From the NCBI RefSeq assembly GCF_014879935.1, contig NZ_JACSRD010000169.1, forward strand, positions 62,001 to 126,000: 64,000 bases of DNA. The letters are read 5' to 3'. The DNA comes from Prosthecobacter sp. GTDB taxonomy: Bacteria > Verrucomicrobiota > Verrucomicrobiia > Verrucomicrobiales > Verrucomicrobiaceae. A program made the translations under genes and the position numbers. This document shows positions 43,201-51,521 of this stretch, piece by piece (positions within the stretch are counted from its first letter, which is position 1; every line of letters starts with the position of its first letter). Under the pieces are notes generated by a model. That model did no database searches. It was given only the letters and a program-made list of their open reading frames with translations, and had not been told where the DNA came from.

Positions 43201-43828
43201 CACCCGTGGCCAGCCACGTGCTGTCAGTGGTCTTCTTGTAGTCCACCTCGAAGTAGTACTCACTGTTGGAATTGTCATTCCAGGTGAGATGGAAGTGGCC
43301 ATCCCCGCCCGCAGTGACCCCCAGATTGGTCGGAGCACCAAGCGTCGGCGTCTGCGCGCCCGGGGAAGATGAATACTGAGGGCCATTGGCCGGAGCGCTG
43401 GGTTCCGTCGGGTTTGCCGCAGTGCCTTTGAAGGCAGTCACAAAGAACTGGAGGCCTGGATAAGGAAACCAGCTTCCATTTTGCGGATTTTGATACCATC
43501 CAAATCGCGAACTCAGATCGACGTTGATCGACAACGGGCCGGTGGAGTCCTTGGTGGCTGCATTCACGTCAAAACTACCAAGTGTCCCTTGGTCCCAAGA
43601 CGCACCGTTGAAGATGCGATATCCGATGGTGAATCCTCCTTCATCGGTGGAATTGTCTGTCCATTCGAAGCGCCAGTAGAGAGTACTGCCGTCCGCTTGG
43701 GTATAAGTGCTCGTCATGTTGGTCGGGGCCGCTGGCGCGACCGCCAGTGTGTCCGTGGCGAGCGCCAGCGTGACGAGCGCCATGGCGAGGTAAACCTTTG
43801 TCAATGAGTGTGATAGAGAGCAGGCCAT
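40211..43828 (-). CDS. Secreted FN3 / cyclophilin / MBG multidomain protein
   Basis: This encodes 1205 residues from ATG 43828, chosen because it opens with a signal peptide (MACSLSHSLTKVYLAMALVT). About six fibronectin-III-like repeats follow (each with APTNLxAT and LTWTDNSSSExxYEVQ cores), then a putative Ig-like domain (FDSVTGIISGTPAVAG). A cyclophilin-type peptidyl-prolyl isomerase domain lies at about 685-850 (MTTTKGDVDMVLY, FHRSPAGFVLQGG, SEFFISLGNNS, FGRISS), then an Ig-like spacer, two MBG-type repeats (about 938-1075) and a tail with DADGDGIKNLFEYALGRDP. The FHRxxxxFxxQGG motif suggests an active isomerase. It is probably extracellular. An ECF-like sigma factor gene sits directly upstream on the same strand. 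Confidence 0.88.
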   Translation of the reverse strand: MACSLSHSLTKVYLAMALVTLALATDTLAVAPAAPTNMTSTYTQADGSTLYWRFEWTDNSTDEGGFTIGYRIFNGASWDQGTLGSFDVNAATKDSTGPLSINVDLSSRFGWYQNPQNGSWFPYPGLQFFVTAFKGTAANPTEPSAPANGPQYSSSPGAQTPTLGAPTNLGVTAGGDGHFHLTWNDNSNSEYYFEVDYKKTTDSTWLATGVDFNLTSQDVGGYKSRTAEADMFLPNFLPGTSYDFKIRAVDFGSSVSAFTSVVTASTQAFKAPTGLTATRVGENTFDLSFSNNSTAESGYHFQYRVQGSSTWLDLGSIDNPYFTIINTGAMPPGTLFEFQARAYIRGTNTASDAPILYTAFSSAASASTNFNAPTNLQATSSSEGRVSLTWTDNSSSEGNYEVQVRLQGDTQWQTYQYLAANTTTLTNQLIAPGKTLEFQVRATYGPEATTTSAFSNMATISPAFNAPTNLVATASTTDPYRISFAWTDNSNVETEYELQYRKQGASSYSTRKVVAGSSGATPNSMTLSNLPEFDPGSIYEFQIRARYSASDGTVISTSAFSSTATTTTKDGFSSKPYAPIKMGVSFSYQLATISQQTRTGWSVGTLPDGLTFDSVTGIISGTPAVAGLFDVPMTANFSGGGSHVLNLALRILRPTLAPVAEVIADQTIAPSGSTSIDLGTKFSDLDTEAAVRMTTTKGDVDMVLYSSLTPGTVANFQSYNYSGTIFHRSPAGFVLQGGGYTIYESPDVFESVSRQSPVANEPGISNVFGTVAMAKVGDDADSATSEFFISLGNNSSNLDNQNGGFTVFGRISSASTAVVNALTSVATGDYAVKLRQDGVTPSSANMVFSDLPIDAATAPTTIDQTKLLKVDSMTSIPVLTYAITAAPDGAIATANLVGTSLQISAVAPGNTSVQVTATDVDGNTTAQTVNIIVPKLAGTVTLESLAQTYNGTARAATATTVPAGLAVTFTYDGSDTVPTNAGSYAVIGTINDPNYQGSASGTLVVAKATAGISLNGLAADYDGNPKPVSVTTTPAGLTVNVTYDGSSTAPSAYGSYLVEASVDDANYLGTQSGTLVIGPQSVASWRTQHFSTGEIGAGLADDDADADGDGIKNLFEYALGRDPRARDAALVPVRDGNGLTLEFTRPRNLPGVTYSAESTDSFGSWSPVTLEVIVDGPVQTVRARDSLSTGNPARRFMRLVVTPVP

Positions 43829-43996
43829 GAGGTCGGCAGCGAGAGGCTGGGGGAAAGGGTCGGCAGGATAAGGGGGCTCGTGAACACGCGTCAACCTTGG
43901 AAGTAGCGCGCATTGTGACGAGGGCCTAGGGACGCGCTCAGACACTCCGGCTGCGGGCGGTGTTCAACCACTGTGATGCAACTCCCAGCCTGAAGT

Positions 43997-44650
43997 TCAG
44001 GCGAACAAGGCCTGGAGTTTCCCGGGTGATCCGCAGCCTTCATGCATGGCCTGGAGTTCCTCGGAAATGAAGTGGCGCAGGCGCTTCCGTGCCCGATGCA
44101 AGGCCGTGCGCAAAGCACCGCTCTGCGGCAGCGCACCCCGGTTTCCCTCGATCATGTTTGCCTCCAGGCAGCTCCAGACCTCGGCACGGCCCTGGCATTT
44201 GAGCTCGACGCTGATGTGGTCCAGAGCACGGTCGATCACACCGCGGGCCCAGCATCGGTCGATCTCGCGGTCCGGCGTCGCGTGATCATCCGGCACATCG
44301 ATGTTCTTGCCGTCCTCATCGCACAGGGAGAGGCAGCCGGCGCCGCCGCCCCGCCGCTGGCGGGTGCGATACTGCCAGCGCTTGATCAAATGGGTGCGCA
44401 TCCGCGCAAACAGGAATGCCGCCTGCTCGCCGTGATCACTGATGGCCGCAGCACGTTCATGCTGCCCCCGGGCGACGAGTTTGGCAAAGAGCTCCTGCAC
44501 GGCGTCCTCCGCATCGTGCGCCTCGCAGCCCCGGGCACGGGCAAAGGCGCACAGGGCGCCCCAGTGGCGGCGGTACAGCGCGGCGGCGTCCGCCTGCGTG
44601 GATGAATCGATGGTGTGGCTGGCATGGGCGTAGTCTTCTCCGAGGTGCAT
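43997..44650 (-). CDS. ECF-like RNA polymerase sigma factor
   Basis: This encodes 217 residues from ATG 44650 (MHLGEDYAHA); longer in-frame starts have no family sequence. Region 2 is visible as LYRRHWGALCAFARARGCEAHDAEDAVQELFAKL and continues to AFLFARMRTHLIKRWQYRTRQRR. The acidic linker includes CDEDGKNIDVPDDHATPD, and region 4-like sequence is SGALRTALHRARKRLRHFISEEL. The type is common in verrucomicrobia and planctomycetes. A 15-bp palindrome GCCTGAAGTTCAGGC (43988-44002) spans its stop codon. No anti-sigma gene is adjacent; the next gene downstream is the FN3/cyclophilin protein, 168 bp away, a possible target or co-transcript. Confidence 0.85.
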   Translation of the reverse strand: MHLGEDYAHASHTIDSSTQADAAALYRRHWGALCAFARARGCEAHDAEDAVQELFAKLVARGQHERAAAISDHGEQAAFLFARMRTHLIKRWQYRTRQRRGGGAGCLSLCDEDGKNIDVPDDHATPDREIDRCWARGVIDRALDHISVELKCQGRAEVWSCLEANMIEGNRGALPQSGALRTALHRARKRLRHFISEELQAMHEGCGSPGKLQALFA

Positions 44651-44782
44651 GGCTTTGAGTGGGTTGTTACCCCGTATTGGAGACGCGCCGCATGACACCA
44701 GCCCCCGCCCGATCATTAAAACCGATTTATCTTCGTGCGTGCCGCCGGTCTCCGCGTGAGAATCGCCCCGCGTCACCCCGGC

Positions 44783-46366
44783 ATGAGCATCCCGGCCAAC
44801 ACCCGCAGCTTTCGCATCCGCCTGGCCTTGCAGACAATTCTGGTCTCCGGGGCGCTGGTGGCGGCGTTTGGCATCGCCGCCTGGTGGTATGCCAGCCAGA
44901 CGCTGGAACGCAGTGTCGATGACCGCATCATCGCTCCGGCCCAACGCGTCTGGAGCCGCATCGATCCCTACACGACCGACGAGGAGTTCAAAACGATCGC
45001 CGATCTCGTCTTCGGCACCTCACCCGCCCACGACGCCACCAATGCCGTGCTCGTGGTGCAGGAACACACCCAGGGCGAGACCCTTTTTGCCACGCCAAAC
45101 GCCCCGAAAGACCTGGATGTCTATTTCCGCGCCTGTTTTCCCACCTTGGAGGAGATCAATCGCGTCCCGCCGGAGGGAGCGCCGGGAATGCCCGGCGGCC
45201 GCCGCCGTCTCGGACGACCTCCGGGCGCGGAATTCGACGATCTCCTCGGACTGCCGCCCGCCCCGGGGCCTTCGCCACCCGAAGGCCAAGAACTGCCTTT
45301 CCGGCCGCAAATGCCCATGGTGAGGGAGCCAACCACGTTCACCGCACGTTCGGGCGGCATCGACTGGCGTTTCGGTGCCTTCGGCAGCCCCAGCTACACG
45401 ATTTTCATCGGTCTCTCGCTCACCGACTACTACGCAGAGGTGAATCGCATGGCCCGCTGGTATGCGGGTGCAGGTGCCCTGGGCCTCATGTGCGCCGGAC
45501 TGGCCGCCTTGTGGACATCCAAACGCGCCATGCGCCCGCTGGAGCGCGTCGTCTCCACCGCCCAGCGCCTCACCGCCAGCGATCTGGCCGAACGCATCCA
45601 TTTGAGCCAGGACGACGACCGCGAATTCGCCCAGCTCATCGACGTGCTCAACGGCATGATGGAACGCCTGCAGGCCAGCTTCCAGCAAGCCGTGCGCTTC
45701 ACCGCCGATGCCTCCCACGAGCTCAAAACACCGCTCGCCATCATGCTCGCCACGTTGGATGACGCCGTGCGCCACAGCCAGCCTGGCAGCGCCGAGCATG
45801 ATCACTTCGTCTCCCTCTTCGACGAGGCGAACCGGCTCAAAAAGATCACCCAGTGCCTGCTGTTGCTCTCCCAGGCCGATGCCGGCCGCCTGCCGACCCA
45901 TCCTGAAACCTACGATCTCAGCGCCGATCTCGGCCGTTTGGTCGAGGATGGCGAAATCCTCTGCGAACAGGCCGGATTGACGCTCGAAACGCAGATTCAA
46001 CCCGGAATCGAGGTGCATGCCGATCGTGCGCTGCTGCGGCAGGTGTTTCAAAACCTGCTCAGCAACGCCATCAAATACAATCGTCCCAACGGTAAAGTCA
46101 CCTTGCGTCTGGCCAGGGGAGAGAACTGCGTCTTGTTCGCCCTCACCAACAATGGCCCGGCCATTCCTGCCGAAAACCAGGCCCGTCTCTTCGAGCGCTT
46201 CTTCCGCGGCGACTCCGCCCACACGCGCAAAACCGATGGCTTCGGCCTCGGCCTCAACATCGCCACCGAACTCGCCCGCGCGAATGGGGCCGAGCTCCGC
46301 CTCGTACGTTCAGACGGGGACGAGACCACCTTTGAAGTCCGGTTGAACTGTCCGCCAACGCTTTGA
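44783..46366 (+). CDS. HAMP-type membrane sensor histidine kinase
   Basis: This encodes 527 residues from ATG 44783. Two membrane segments (LQTILVSGALVAAFGIAAWW near 20-38 and YAGAGALGLMCAGLAAL near 228-246) enclose a periplasmic sensor domain with a Pro/Gly-rich stretch (GGRRRLGRPPGAEF, GLPPAPGPSPPEGQ). A HAMP domain follows (RAMRPLERVVSTAQRLTASD). The phosphoacceptor is His312 in DASHELKTPLAIM, and the ATPase domain shows NLLSNAIKYN and GFGLGLNIATELA. It belongs to the classical HisKA/OmpR-partner class, yet no response regulator is adjacent. It is divergent from the sigma factor gene across a 132-bp gap that must hold both promoters. Confidence 0.93.
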   Translation: MSIPANTRSFRIRLALQTILVSGALVAAFGIAAWWYASQTLERSVDDRIIAPAQRVWSRIDPYTTDEEFKTIADLVFGTSPAHDATNAVLVVQEHTQGETLFATPNAPKDLDVYFRACFPTLEEINRVPPEGAPGMPGGRRRLGRPPGAEFDDLLGLPPAPGPSPPEGQELPFRPQMPMVREPTTFTARSGGIDWRFGAFGSPSYTIFIGLSLTDYYAEVNRMARWYAGAGALGLMCAGLAALWTSKRAMRPLERVVSTAQRLTASDLAERIHLSQDDDREFAQLIDVLNGMMERLQASFQQAVRFTADASHELKTPLAIMLATLDDAVRHSQPGSAEHDHFVSLFDEANRLKKITQCLLLLSQADAGRLPTHPETYDLSADLGRLVEDGEILCEQAGLTLETQIQPGIEVHADRALLRQVFQNLLSNAIKYNRPNGKVTLRLARGENCVLFALTNNGPAIPAENQARLFERFFRGDSAHTRKTDGFGLGLNIATELARANGAELRLVRSDGDETTFEVRLNCPPTL

Positions 46367-46422
46367 TCCGCGTTCAAGTTGCCAGCTTGACGCTGGAACG
46401 TTGTTTCTCGTAGCCTCTGGCC

Positions 46423-46866
46423 ATGAACGCCGAGTCCCCCTTCCCCAACGCTCCTCCGCCGTTGCCACCAAAAAAGACTGGAGCTGCAAAATGGGTCCTT
46501 GTCGGCTGTGGCGGCTGTTTGGGACTGATCGTCCTCGGCGCCGTGCTGAGTGCCGTTATTTTCTTCTTCGCCACCGGCATCATCCGGGAGACGGACGTCT
46601 ACAGCCATGCCTTCAAGCGCGTGCAGGAGTCTGCTGAGGTCAAGGAAGCCCTGGGGACACCCATCAAAGCGGGCTGGACCTTCTCAGGCTCCGTGAACTA
46701 CAACAACGGCGCCGGCTCGGCCGATTTCACGCTGCCCGTCACCGGCCCGAAGGGCGAAGGAACTCTGAATGTGAAGGCAAACAAGGCTTCCGGGAGCCCG
46801 TGGAAGTATGAGGTCCTGGAAGTTCAGCTCCCCGGCGACAGGAAAGTGGACCTGCGTGAGCCATAA
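46423..46866 (+). CDS. Coa1-like membrane-anchored protein
   Basis: This encodes 147 residues. A Pro-rich N-terminus (NAPPPLPPKKTG) precedes one membrane segment (GCLGLIVLGAVLSAVIFFFA). The exposed domain has SHAFKRVQESAEVKEALGTPIKAGWTFSG in sections, GSADFTLPVTGPKGEGTLNV and WKYEVLEVQL. This pattern is that of the cytochrome-oxidase assembly factor Coa1/Tim21-like family found in many bacteria as a single-domain exported protein; a cytochrome-oxidase role is not shown here. No oxidase genes are nearby. Confidence 0.78.
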   Translation: MNAESPFPNAPPPLPPKKTGAAKWVLVGCGGCLGLIVLGAVLSAVIFFFATGIIRETDVYSHAFKRVQESAEVKEALGTPIKAGWTFSGSVNYNNGAGSADFTLPVTGPKGEGTLNVKANKASGSPWKYEVLEVQLPGDRKVDLREP

Positions 46867-47061
46867 CGGGCAGAAAATCGCCCCGGGGCGGCCCCTTGAT
46901 TCCGTCCATCTTCCTCCTTGCCAAAGGGCGATTCTCCCCGACTATCCCGGCCCTCTTGTCCGGGTGCCCTCTGGTGCCGCAGGACGAAAGCCCGCCGTGC
47001 GCCTCCGGAGCGGAAGTGCCCGTGCGGTTTTTACCCCAACGCTCCCAACCCGTTAAGTTAA

Positions 47062-48741
47062 ATGAACGCATCCGCTACGCTCGCCGACCTGATCGCAGGT
47101 TCTTTCCGCGAGCTCTCCGAAGGATCCATTGTCAAAGGCAAGATCCTCGAAATCAAACCGCAGGTCGTCCTCGTGGACATCGGCTACAAGTCCGAAGGGG
47201 CCATCCCCTCCAACGAGTTCGAAGATGAAGACATTCAGGTCGGCGACGAAGTCGAAGTCCTCCTCGAACGTCTCGAAAACGACGAAGGCATGGTCGTGCT
47301 CTCCAAGGAGAAGGCCGCCCATCGTCAGAACTGGGAGAAAATCTACGCCGTGTTCAAGGACGGCGGCCTCGTCAAGGGCAAGGTCAAGAGCGTCGTCAAA
47401 GGCGGCCTCATGGTCAATGTCGGCGTCGAAGCCTTCCTCCCCGGCAGCCAGATCGACATCATTCCGCCGAAGGATCTCAACGAGTACGTCGGCAAGGTGT
47501 TCGAGTTCAAGATCGTCAAGATCAACGACGAGCGCAAAAACATCGTCCTCTCCCGCCGCGAAGTCATCGAGGCCGAGCGTGCCGAGCAGCGCCAGAAGTT
47601 CCTCGAAGGCGTCACTCCCGGCGACAAGGTCATCGGCATCGTCAAGAACATCACCGACTTCGGTGCGTTCGTCGATCTCAACGGCATGGACGGCCTCCTC
47701 CACATCACCGACATGTCCTGGGGCCGCCTCAACCATCCTTCCGAGATGCTCGGCATCGGTCAGAAGATCGAAGTCCAGATCCTCGAGGTCAACCGCGAGA
47801 AGGAGCGTGTCTCCCTCGGCCTCAAGCAGCTTCAGAACAACCCGTGGGAAAACATCGAAGGCCGCTATCCTGTCGGTCACAAGGTGCGCGGCAAGGTCAC
47901 GAAGCTCGTCGCTTACGGTGCGTTCGTGGAAGTGGAAGAAGGCGTCGAAGGCCTCATCCACGTCTCCGAGCTCTCCTGGACGAAGCGCATCGCCCGTCCG
48001 TCCGATGTTCTCACCGTCGGCCAGGTCATCGACGCCGTCGTTCTTGGCATCAACAAGGACGAGCGCAAGATCAGCCTCGGCGTGCGTCAGCTCGAGCCGA
48101 ATCCGTGGGACGACATCGACGTCCGTTACCCGATCGGCACGCAGCTCAAGCGTCCGGTGCGCAACCTCACCGCTTACGGCGCCTTTGTGGAGCTGGAAGA
48201 AGGCATCGATGGCATGATCCACGTGTCCGACCTCAGCTGGACCCGCAAGATCAACCATCCGTCCGAACTGCTCAAGAAGGGCCAGGAAGTGGACGCCGTC
48301 GTTCTCGGCATCGACAAGGCCAACCAGCGCATCAGCCTGGGCATGAAGCAGCTCGACACCGATCCGTGGTCCATCATCGACACCCGCTTCAAGGTGGGCG
48401 ACATCGTCAAGGGCCGCGTCGCGAAGATCGCCAGCTTCGGCGCCTTTGTGGAGCTCGAAGACGACATCGACGGCCTCGTGCACATCTCGCAGATCAGCGA
48501 GGAGCGCATCGAGAAGGTCAAGGACAAGCTCAATGTGGGCGACGAAGTCGAAGCCCGCGTCATCAAGGTGGACAAGGTGGAGCGCCGCATCGGCCTCTCC
48601 ATCAAGGCCATGGCTTACAGCGACGCCGAGATCCAGAAGGAAAGCGCCGCTTTCGAAGCCCTCCGCCCCAGCACCGACCTCGTCGGCCTGGAGCAGGCCT
48701 TCAAGTTCGCCACCGAAGAATGGCGTCCGGGCGGTCAGTAA
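47062..48741 (+). CDS. rpsA: 30S ribosomal protein S1
   Basis: This encodes 559 residues, matching E. coli S1 (557). S1 binds mRNA on the small ribosomal subunit and helps initiation, especially where Shine-Dalgarno pairing is weak. Six S1 (OB-fold) repeats are visible. The later ones carry the motif GxVxxxxxFGAFVELxxGxxGLxHxS, for example [36 protein letters not shown] and [19 protein letters not shown]. The first two lack the motif's canonical form, as in other S1 proteins. It probably has its own promoter in the 195-bp upstream gap (46867-47061), which contains only a CGCCCCGGGGCG palindrome and no other gene. A terminator follows. Confidence 0.97.
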   Translation: MNASATLADLIAGSFRELSEGSIVKGKILEIKPQVVLVDIGYKSEGAIPSNEFEDEDIQVGDEVEVLLERLENDEGMVVLSKEKAAHRQNWEKIYAVFKDGGLVKGKVKSVVKGGLMVNVGVEAFLPGSQIDIIPPKDLNEYVGKVFEFKIVKINDERKNIVLSRREVIEAERAEQRQKFLEGVTPGDKVIGIVKNITDFGAFVDLNGMDGLLHITDMSWGRLNHPSEMLGIGQKIEVQILEVNREKERVSLGLKQLQNNPWENIEGRYPVGHKVRGKVTKLVAYGAFVEVEEGVEGLIHVSELSWTKRIARPSDVLTVGQVIDAVVLGINKDERKISLGVRQLEPNPWDDIDVRYPIGTQLKRPVRNLTAYGAFVELEEGIDGMIHVSDLSWTRKINHPSELLKKGQEVDAVVLGIDKANQRISLGMKQLDTDPWSIIDTRFKVGDIVKGRVAKIASFGAFVELEDDIDGLVHISQISEERIEKVKDKLNVGDEVEARVIKVDKVERRIGLSIKAMAYSDAEIQKESAAFEALRPSTDLVGLEQAFKFATEEWRPGGQ

Positions 48742-48776
48742 TCCGCGATCCACGACTCACATCACGATCAACCCAC

Positions 48777-48808
48777 GAAGGGACGCCGCGAGGCGTCCCT
48801 TCTTTTTT
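48777..48808 (+). terminator. Rho-independent terminator of rpsA
   Basis: GAAGGGACGCC (48777-48787) and GGCGTCCCTTC (48792-48802) form an 11-bp perfect stem with a GCGA tetraloop, followed by a run of six T. It lies 36 bp past the rpsA stop. Confidence 0.93.
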
Positions 48809-48915
48809 CTTCCCGCGTTTGAGCGGCAATTGGCGGACAAGGTAAACCATCCCTCAGACGGCTTTGAAGCCTCATTCACCTGCCGGAAACACGCCTGACT
48901 CTAGCTTTCCGGCCG

Positions 48916-49494
48916 ATGGAAGAAGAGCAGGAGCTGGACATCCCCGATTCACTGGCCGACACGCCGGAGGCCGCCTGCACGCGGCAGTTGCAGACCCGTC
49001 GGCAGTGGATTCGGCGGCTGGGATTGTGGAGCACCGTCGGCATGGCGGGCGCCGCCGCCTGGTATTGGACCTCACCACCCGTCGCGCCGCTCTACTTCAA
49101 CGGCATCCACGCCTTCGCCCACGTCAGCCATCCAGAGGTCGTGCACCGCATCGTCGCAGCAGCCAATCAGATCGTGGACAAGCCCTACAAGTGGGGCGGC
49201 GGGCACCAGGTGCTCTTCGATAACGGCTTTGACTGCTCCGGCTCCATCTCGCACGTGCTTTATCGTTCCGGCCTGCTCCAGCACGCCTCCACCTCCGCTG
49301 CCTTTCTGCGTTATGGGCTCCCGGGACCGGGAAACTACGTCACCATTTATGTGAACCCCGGCCACCACGTGTTCATGGAGGTCTGCGGCCTGCGTTTTGA
49401 CACCTCCGGCCAGCGTGCGGGTGAAGGCCCCCGCTGGCGCGTGCCCGGCCGCGACAAACAGGGATTCCACCCCCGCCACCCGGCCTGGCTCTGA
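48916..49494 (+). CDS. NlpC/P60-like cysteine peptidase, membrane-anchored
   Basis: This encodes 192 residues. An N-terminal Arg-rich region and hydrophobic segment (LGLWSTVGMAGAAAWYW, about 35-51) anchor or export the protein. The domain then shows PYKWGGGHQVLFDNGFDCSGS in sections, with the nucleophile Cys107 in FDCSGSISHVLY and a candidate His in NPGHHVFMEV (His150/151). This is the core of NlpC/P60 enzymes, which cut peptide bonds in peptidoglycan stem peptides. The third catalytic residue is not certain. The serine-hydrolase lipoprotein gene begins 61 bp later on the same strand, so the two probably form a cell-wall pair. Confidence 0.8.
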   Translation: MEEEQELDIPDSLADTPEAACTRQLQTRRQWIRRLGLWSTVGMAGAAAWYWTSPPVAPLYFNGIHAFAHVSHPEVVHRIVAAANQIVDKPYKWGGGHQVLFDNGFDCSGSISHVLYRSGLLQHASTSAAFLRYGLPGPGNYVTIYVNPGHHVFMEVCGLRFDTSGQRAGEGPRWRVPGRDKQGFHPRHPAWL

Positions 49495-49555
49495 AGGCCG
49501 AACAGACCCCCCGAGGCACAATCTTCTCACATTTTCCGGGTGGCAACGGCACGGC

Positions 49556-50440
49556 ATGCGCTCATTTTCCGGCACGATGTTCGAAGCTGAGCCTTCATCG
49601 CCGGAAGAAACACGCCGCACGTGGTTGCGTCGTGCGATCGGTGCTTTGCCTCTCGCTTTCACAGGCTGCGCGGCTTCCACGACCTCGATGCTCGGCTTTA
49701 GCGCACGCAAAACGCGGGCGCAGTGGGAGTATCACAATCGCTTCCTCGCCTCCGGAGCCCGTTTGCGCTTCCGGCCGCACGCTGCGCATGGCCGGCCATG
49801 GACTTCCGGCATGGAGGCCGTGTATCGTTCGCATCGCCGTGATCCGCGTGTGGGTTACGCCGTGAAGAACCTCGCCACCGGCCGTTACCTCGCCGAATTC
49901 CAGGCCGACAAAACCTTCTTCGGCTGCTCCATGCCGAAACCCGCCGTCTCGGCCGTGCTGCTGGAGAAGCGCCAGGGCAACCTCACCCGCGAGGAGTTCC
50001 AGAACGTTGTTTACGCCTGTGACCGCAGCATCAACGCGGCCTGGTTCTACCTCATGGCCCGCCTCAACTCGGCGGATGAGCAGTACTTTGAGCGGAAGTA
50101 CAACCTCCCTGATGTGCAGATCCTCCAGAACTGGCAGTCACCGCGGTTCTACGCCGAGTTCTACGAGCGCTGCGTGAACTACCGCCTCGACCACGGCTGC
50201 GAGTTGCTGCTGGAAGCCATGCGTCGCGATCAATACGGCCTCGGCCGCTGGGTCATGCCCGCCAGCATCACCTACATCGGCGGCAAGACCGGCAATTACG
50301 GTGAATGGGATCACGAATCGCTGTTCTTCTACCATCGCGGCACGCCCTACGCGATCGTGCTCTACACGCGTGGCAACTTCGCCCCGGGAAACCAGCTCGG
50401 CTGCATGATGGGCGGCCTGTTTCGCGACTATTGCGCGTGA
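49556..50440 (+). CDS. Serine beta-lactamase-fold lipoprotein (class A / D-Ala-D-Ala peptidase-like)
   Basis: This encodes 294 residues from ATG 49556; ATG 49577 is an alternative, and a longer frame overlapping the upstream gene is rejected. A twin-Arg-containing n-region (TRRTWLRRAIG) and the lipobox FTGC (Cys38) suggest a lipoprotein. Penicillin-recognising motifs are present in order: SMPK at 125-128 (SxxK), SIN at 158-160 (SxN) and KTG at 244-246. The protein may be a beta-lactamase or a cell-wall carboxypeptidase/endopeptidase; the class-A Glu166 region is not obvious. It follows the NlpC/P60-like gene. Confidence 0.82.
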   Translation: MRSFSGTMFEAEPSSPEETRRTWLRRAIGALPLAFTGCAASTTSMLGFSARKTRAQWEYHNRFLASGARLRFRPHAAHGRPWTSGMEAVYRSHRRDPRVGYAVKNLATGRYLAEFQADKTFFGCSMPKPAVSAVLLEKRQGNLTREEFQNVVYACDRSINAAWFYLMARLNSADEQYFERKYNLPDVQILQNWQSPRFYAEFYERCVNYRLDHGCELLLEAMRRDQYGLGRWVMPASITYIGGKTGNYGEWDHESLFFYHRGTPYAIVLYTRGNFAPGNQLGCMMGGLFRDYCA

Positions 50441-50449
50441 GCTGACACC

Positions 50450-50737
50450 TCAGTCGTCCTTTTTCGGCAGCACCTCGAATTCGATCTCACGAACTTCATG
50501 CGAGACCTGCGTCACCGGCACATCTTCCACATGCCACGCCGGTTTCGGCCCTGCAGGTGCCAGTTTGCGTCGAACCGCATAAAACAAGGCCGCTCCTGCT
50601 GACAAGGCGAGTCCAACCACCGCCACCGCCGCGCCCACCATCAACAACAGGGCGATGATGCCCACCGCCACAACCGCGAACAAACCCACCATCAGCACGG
50701 CTGGCAGCCCGCGGATTTCAAACGTCCTCGATTTCAT
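50450..50737 (-). CDS. Small membrane protein
   Basis: This encodes 95 residues. The N-terminus is basic (MKSRTFEIRG), then a long hydrophobic block (AVLMVGLFAVVAVGIIALLL, then MVGAAVAVVGLALSAGAALFYAV) forms two membrane segments. A short soluble tail ends VREIEFEVLPKKDD. No family is recognised. It converges with the serine-hydrolase gene, leaving a 9-bp gap. Confidence 0.65.
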   Translation of the reverse strand: MKSRTFEIRGLPAVLMVGLFAVVAVGIIALLLMVGAAVAVVGLALSAGAALFYAVRRKLAPAGPKPAWHVEDVPVTQVSHEVREIEFEVLPKKDD

Positions 50738-50835
50738 GGCAACAACATGCGGTCCTTCGCATACGACACAACCGCGATCTCGGACGCCGCTTCAACCGGC
50801 TTGCCAGTCCCGGCACAGGATGAAAGGGTTGGGCC

Positions 50836-51438
50836 ATGAACAACGGTCACGGCATTTTCTGTCTGGAGGGCGACTGGAGGAATGACTTCAACCGCACCTC
50901 GTCGGTGAAACCGGTGCTGAAGCTGCTCGCCCAGGCGCAGAACCGCCCGATCCCCTTTGTGCATCGCGATGTCGGCACGCGCGAGGAACTGGAATACTAC
51001 TGCCGTCGCTGGACGCGCAAAGGCTCCGCGCATTATCCGATGCTTTACCTCGCCTTCCACGGCACACCCGGAGGCATCCATGTCGGCGACCGCAGGCAGA
51101 AAGCACGCAGCAAAGTCACGCTCGATGATCTGGCCACCATCCTTGGCACGAATCTCAACCGGCGTGTGATTCACCTGGGCTCATGCAGCACGCTGAACAC
51201 CAGCCGCCGCAGCCTCCAGGCCTTCCTGCAGAAGACCGGTGCCAATGCCATCAGCGGCTTCAAGATGGAGGTGGACTGGCTGCTGTCCTCCTGTTTCGAA
51301 GTGCTGCTGTTCTCCGAGTTGCTGCGCAACAACCTCACACTTCAAGGTGTGCGACAGGTCGAAGAAGGCCTGCGGCAGGAATACGGTGCGCTCTGCCGCA
51401 AGCTCGATTTCCAAATGGTCATTCGGGAGAGGCCGTGA
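50836..51438 (+). CDS. Caspase-like-fold protein (DUF6642-like)
   Basis: This encodes 200 residues with no signal peptide. It begins with IFCLEGDW, has REELEYYCRRW near 49-59, then YLAFHGTPGGIHVG (His75) and VIHLGSCSTL (Cys117). A His in an HG motif after a hydrophobic strand and a Cys after the next strand is the catalytic dyad arrangement of the caspase/CHAT superfamily. ANAISGFKMEVDW follows, as expected for the next strand. From memory the family is DUF6642, which has no known role. No partner such as a STAND NTPase or gasdermin is adjacent, so an immune role is only a possibility. Confidence 0.65.
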   Translation: MNNGHGIFCLEGDWRNDFNRTSSVKPVLKLLAQAQNRPIPFVHRDVGTREELEYYCRRWTRKGSAHYPMLYLAFHGTPGGIHVGDRRQKARSKVTLDDLATILGTNLNRRVIHLGSCSTLNTSRRSLQAFLQKTGANAISGFKMEVDWLLSSCFEVLLFSELLRNNLTLQGVRQVEEGLRQEYGALCRKLDFQMVIRERP

Positions 51439-51521
51439 CACGCGGCTGCCAGCAACAGCGTCGGCCATCCCCGGAATTAGAACGTTATCGTCCCATGCCG
51501 CAATCACGCGACCGTTTCACG

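Noticed and set aside
47053-48753. 566-codon minus-strand frame covering all of rpsA
   Set aside because: Acidic Leu/Val/Asp-rich low-complexity sequence that is the exact antisense of S1 repeats.
49397-49555. Longer N-terminus for the serine-hydrolase lipoprotein
   Set aside because: It overlaps the end of the NlpC/P60-like gene and would bury the signal sequence and lipobox.
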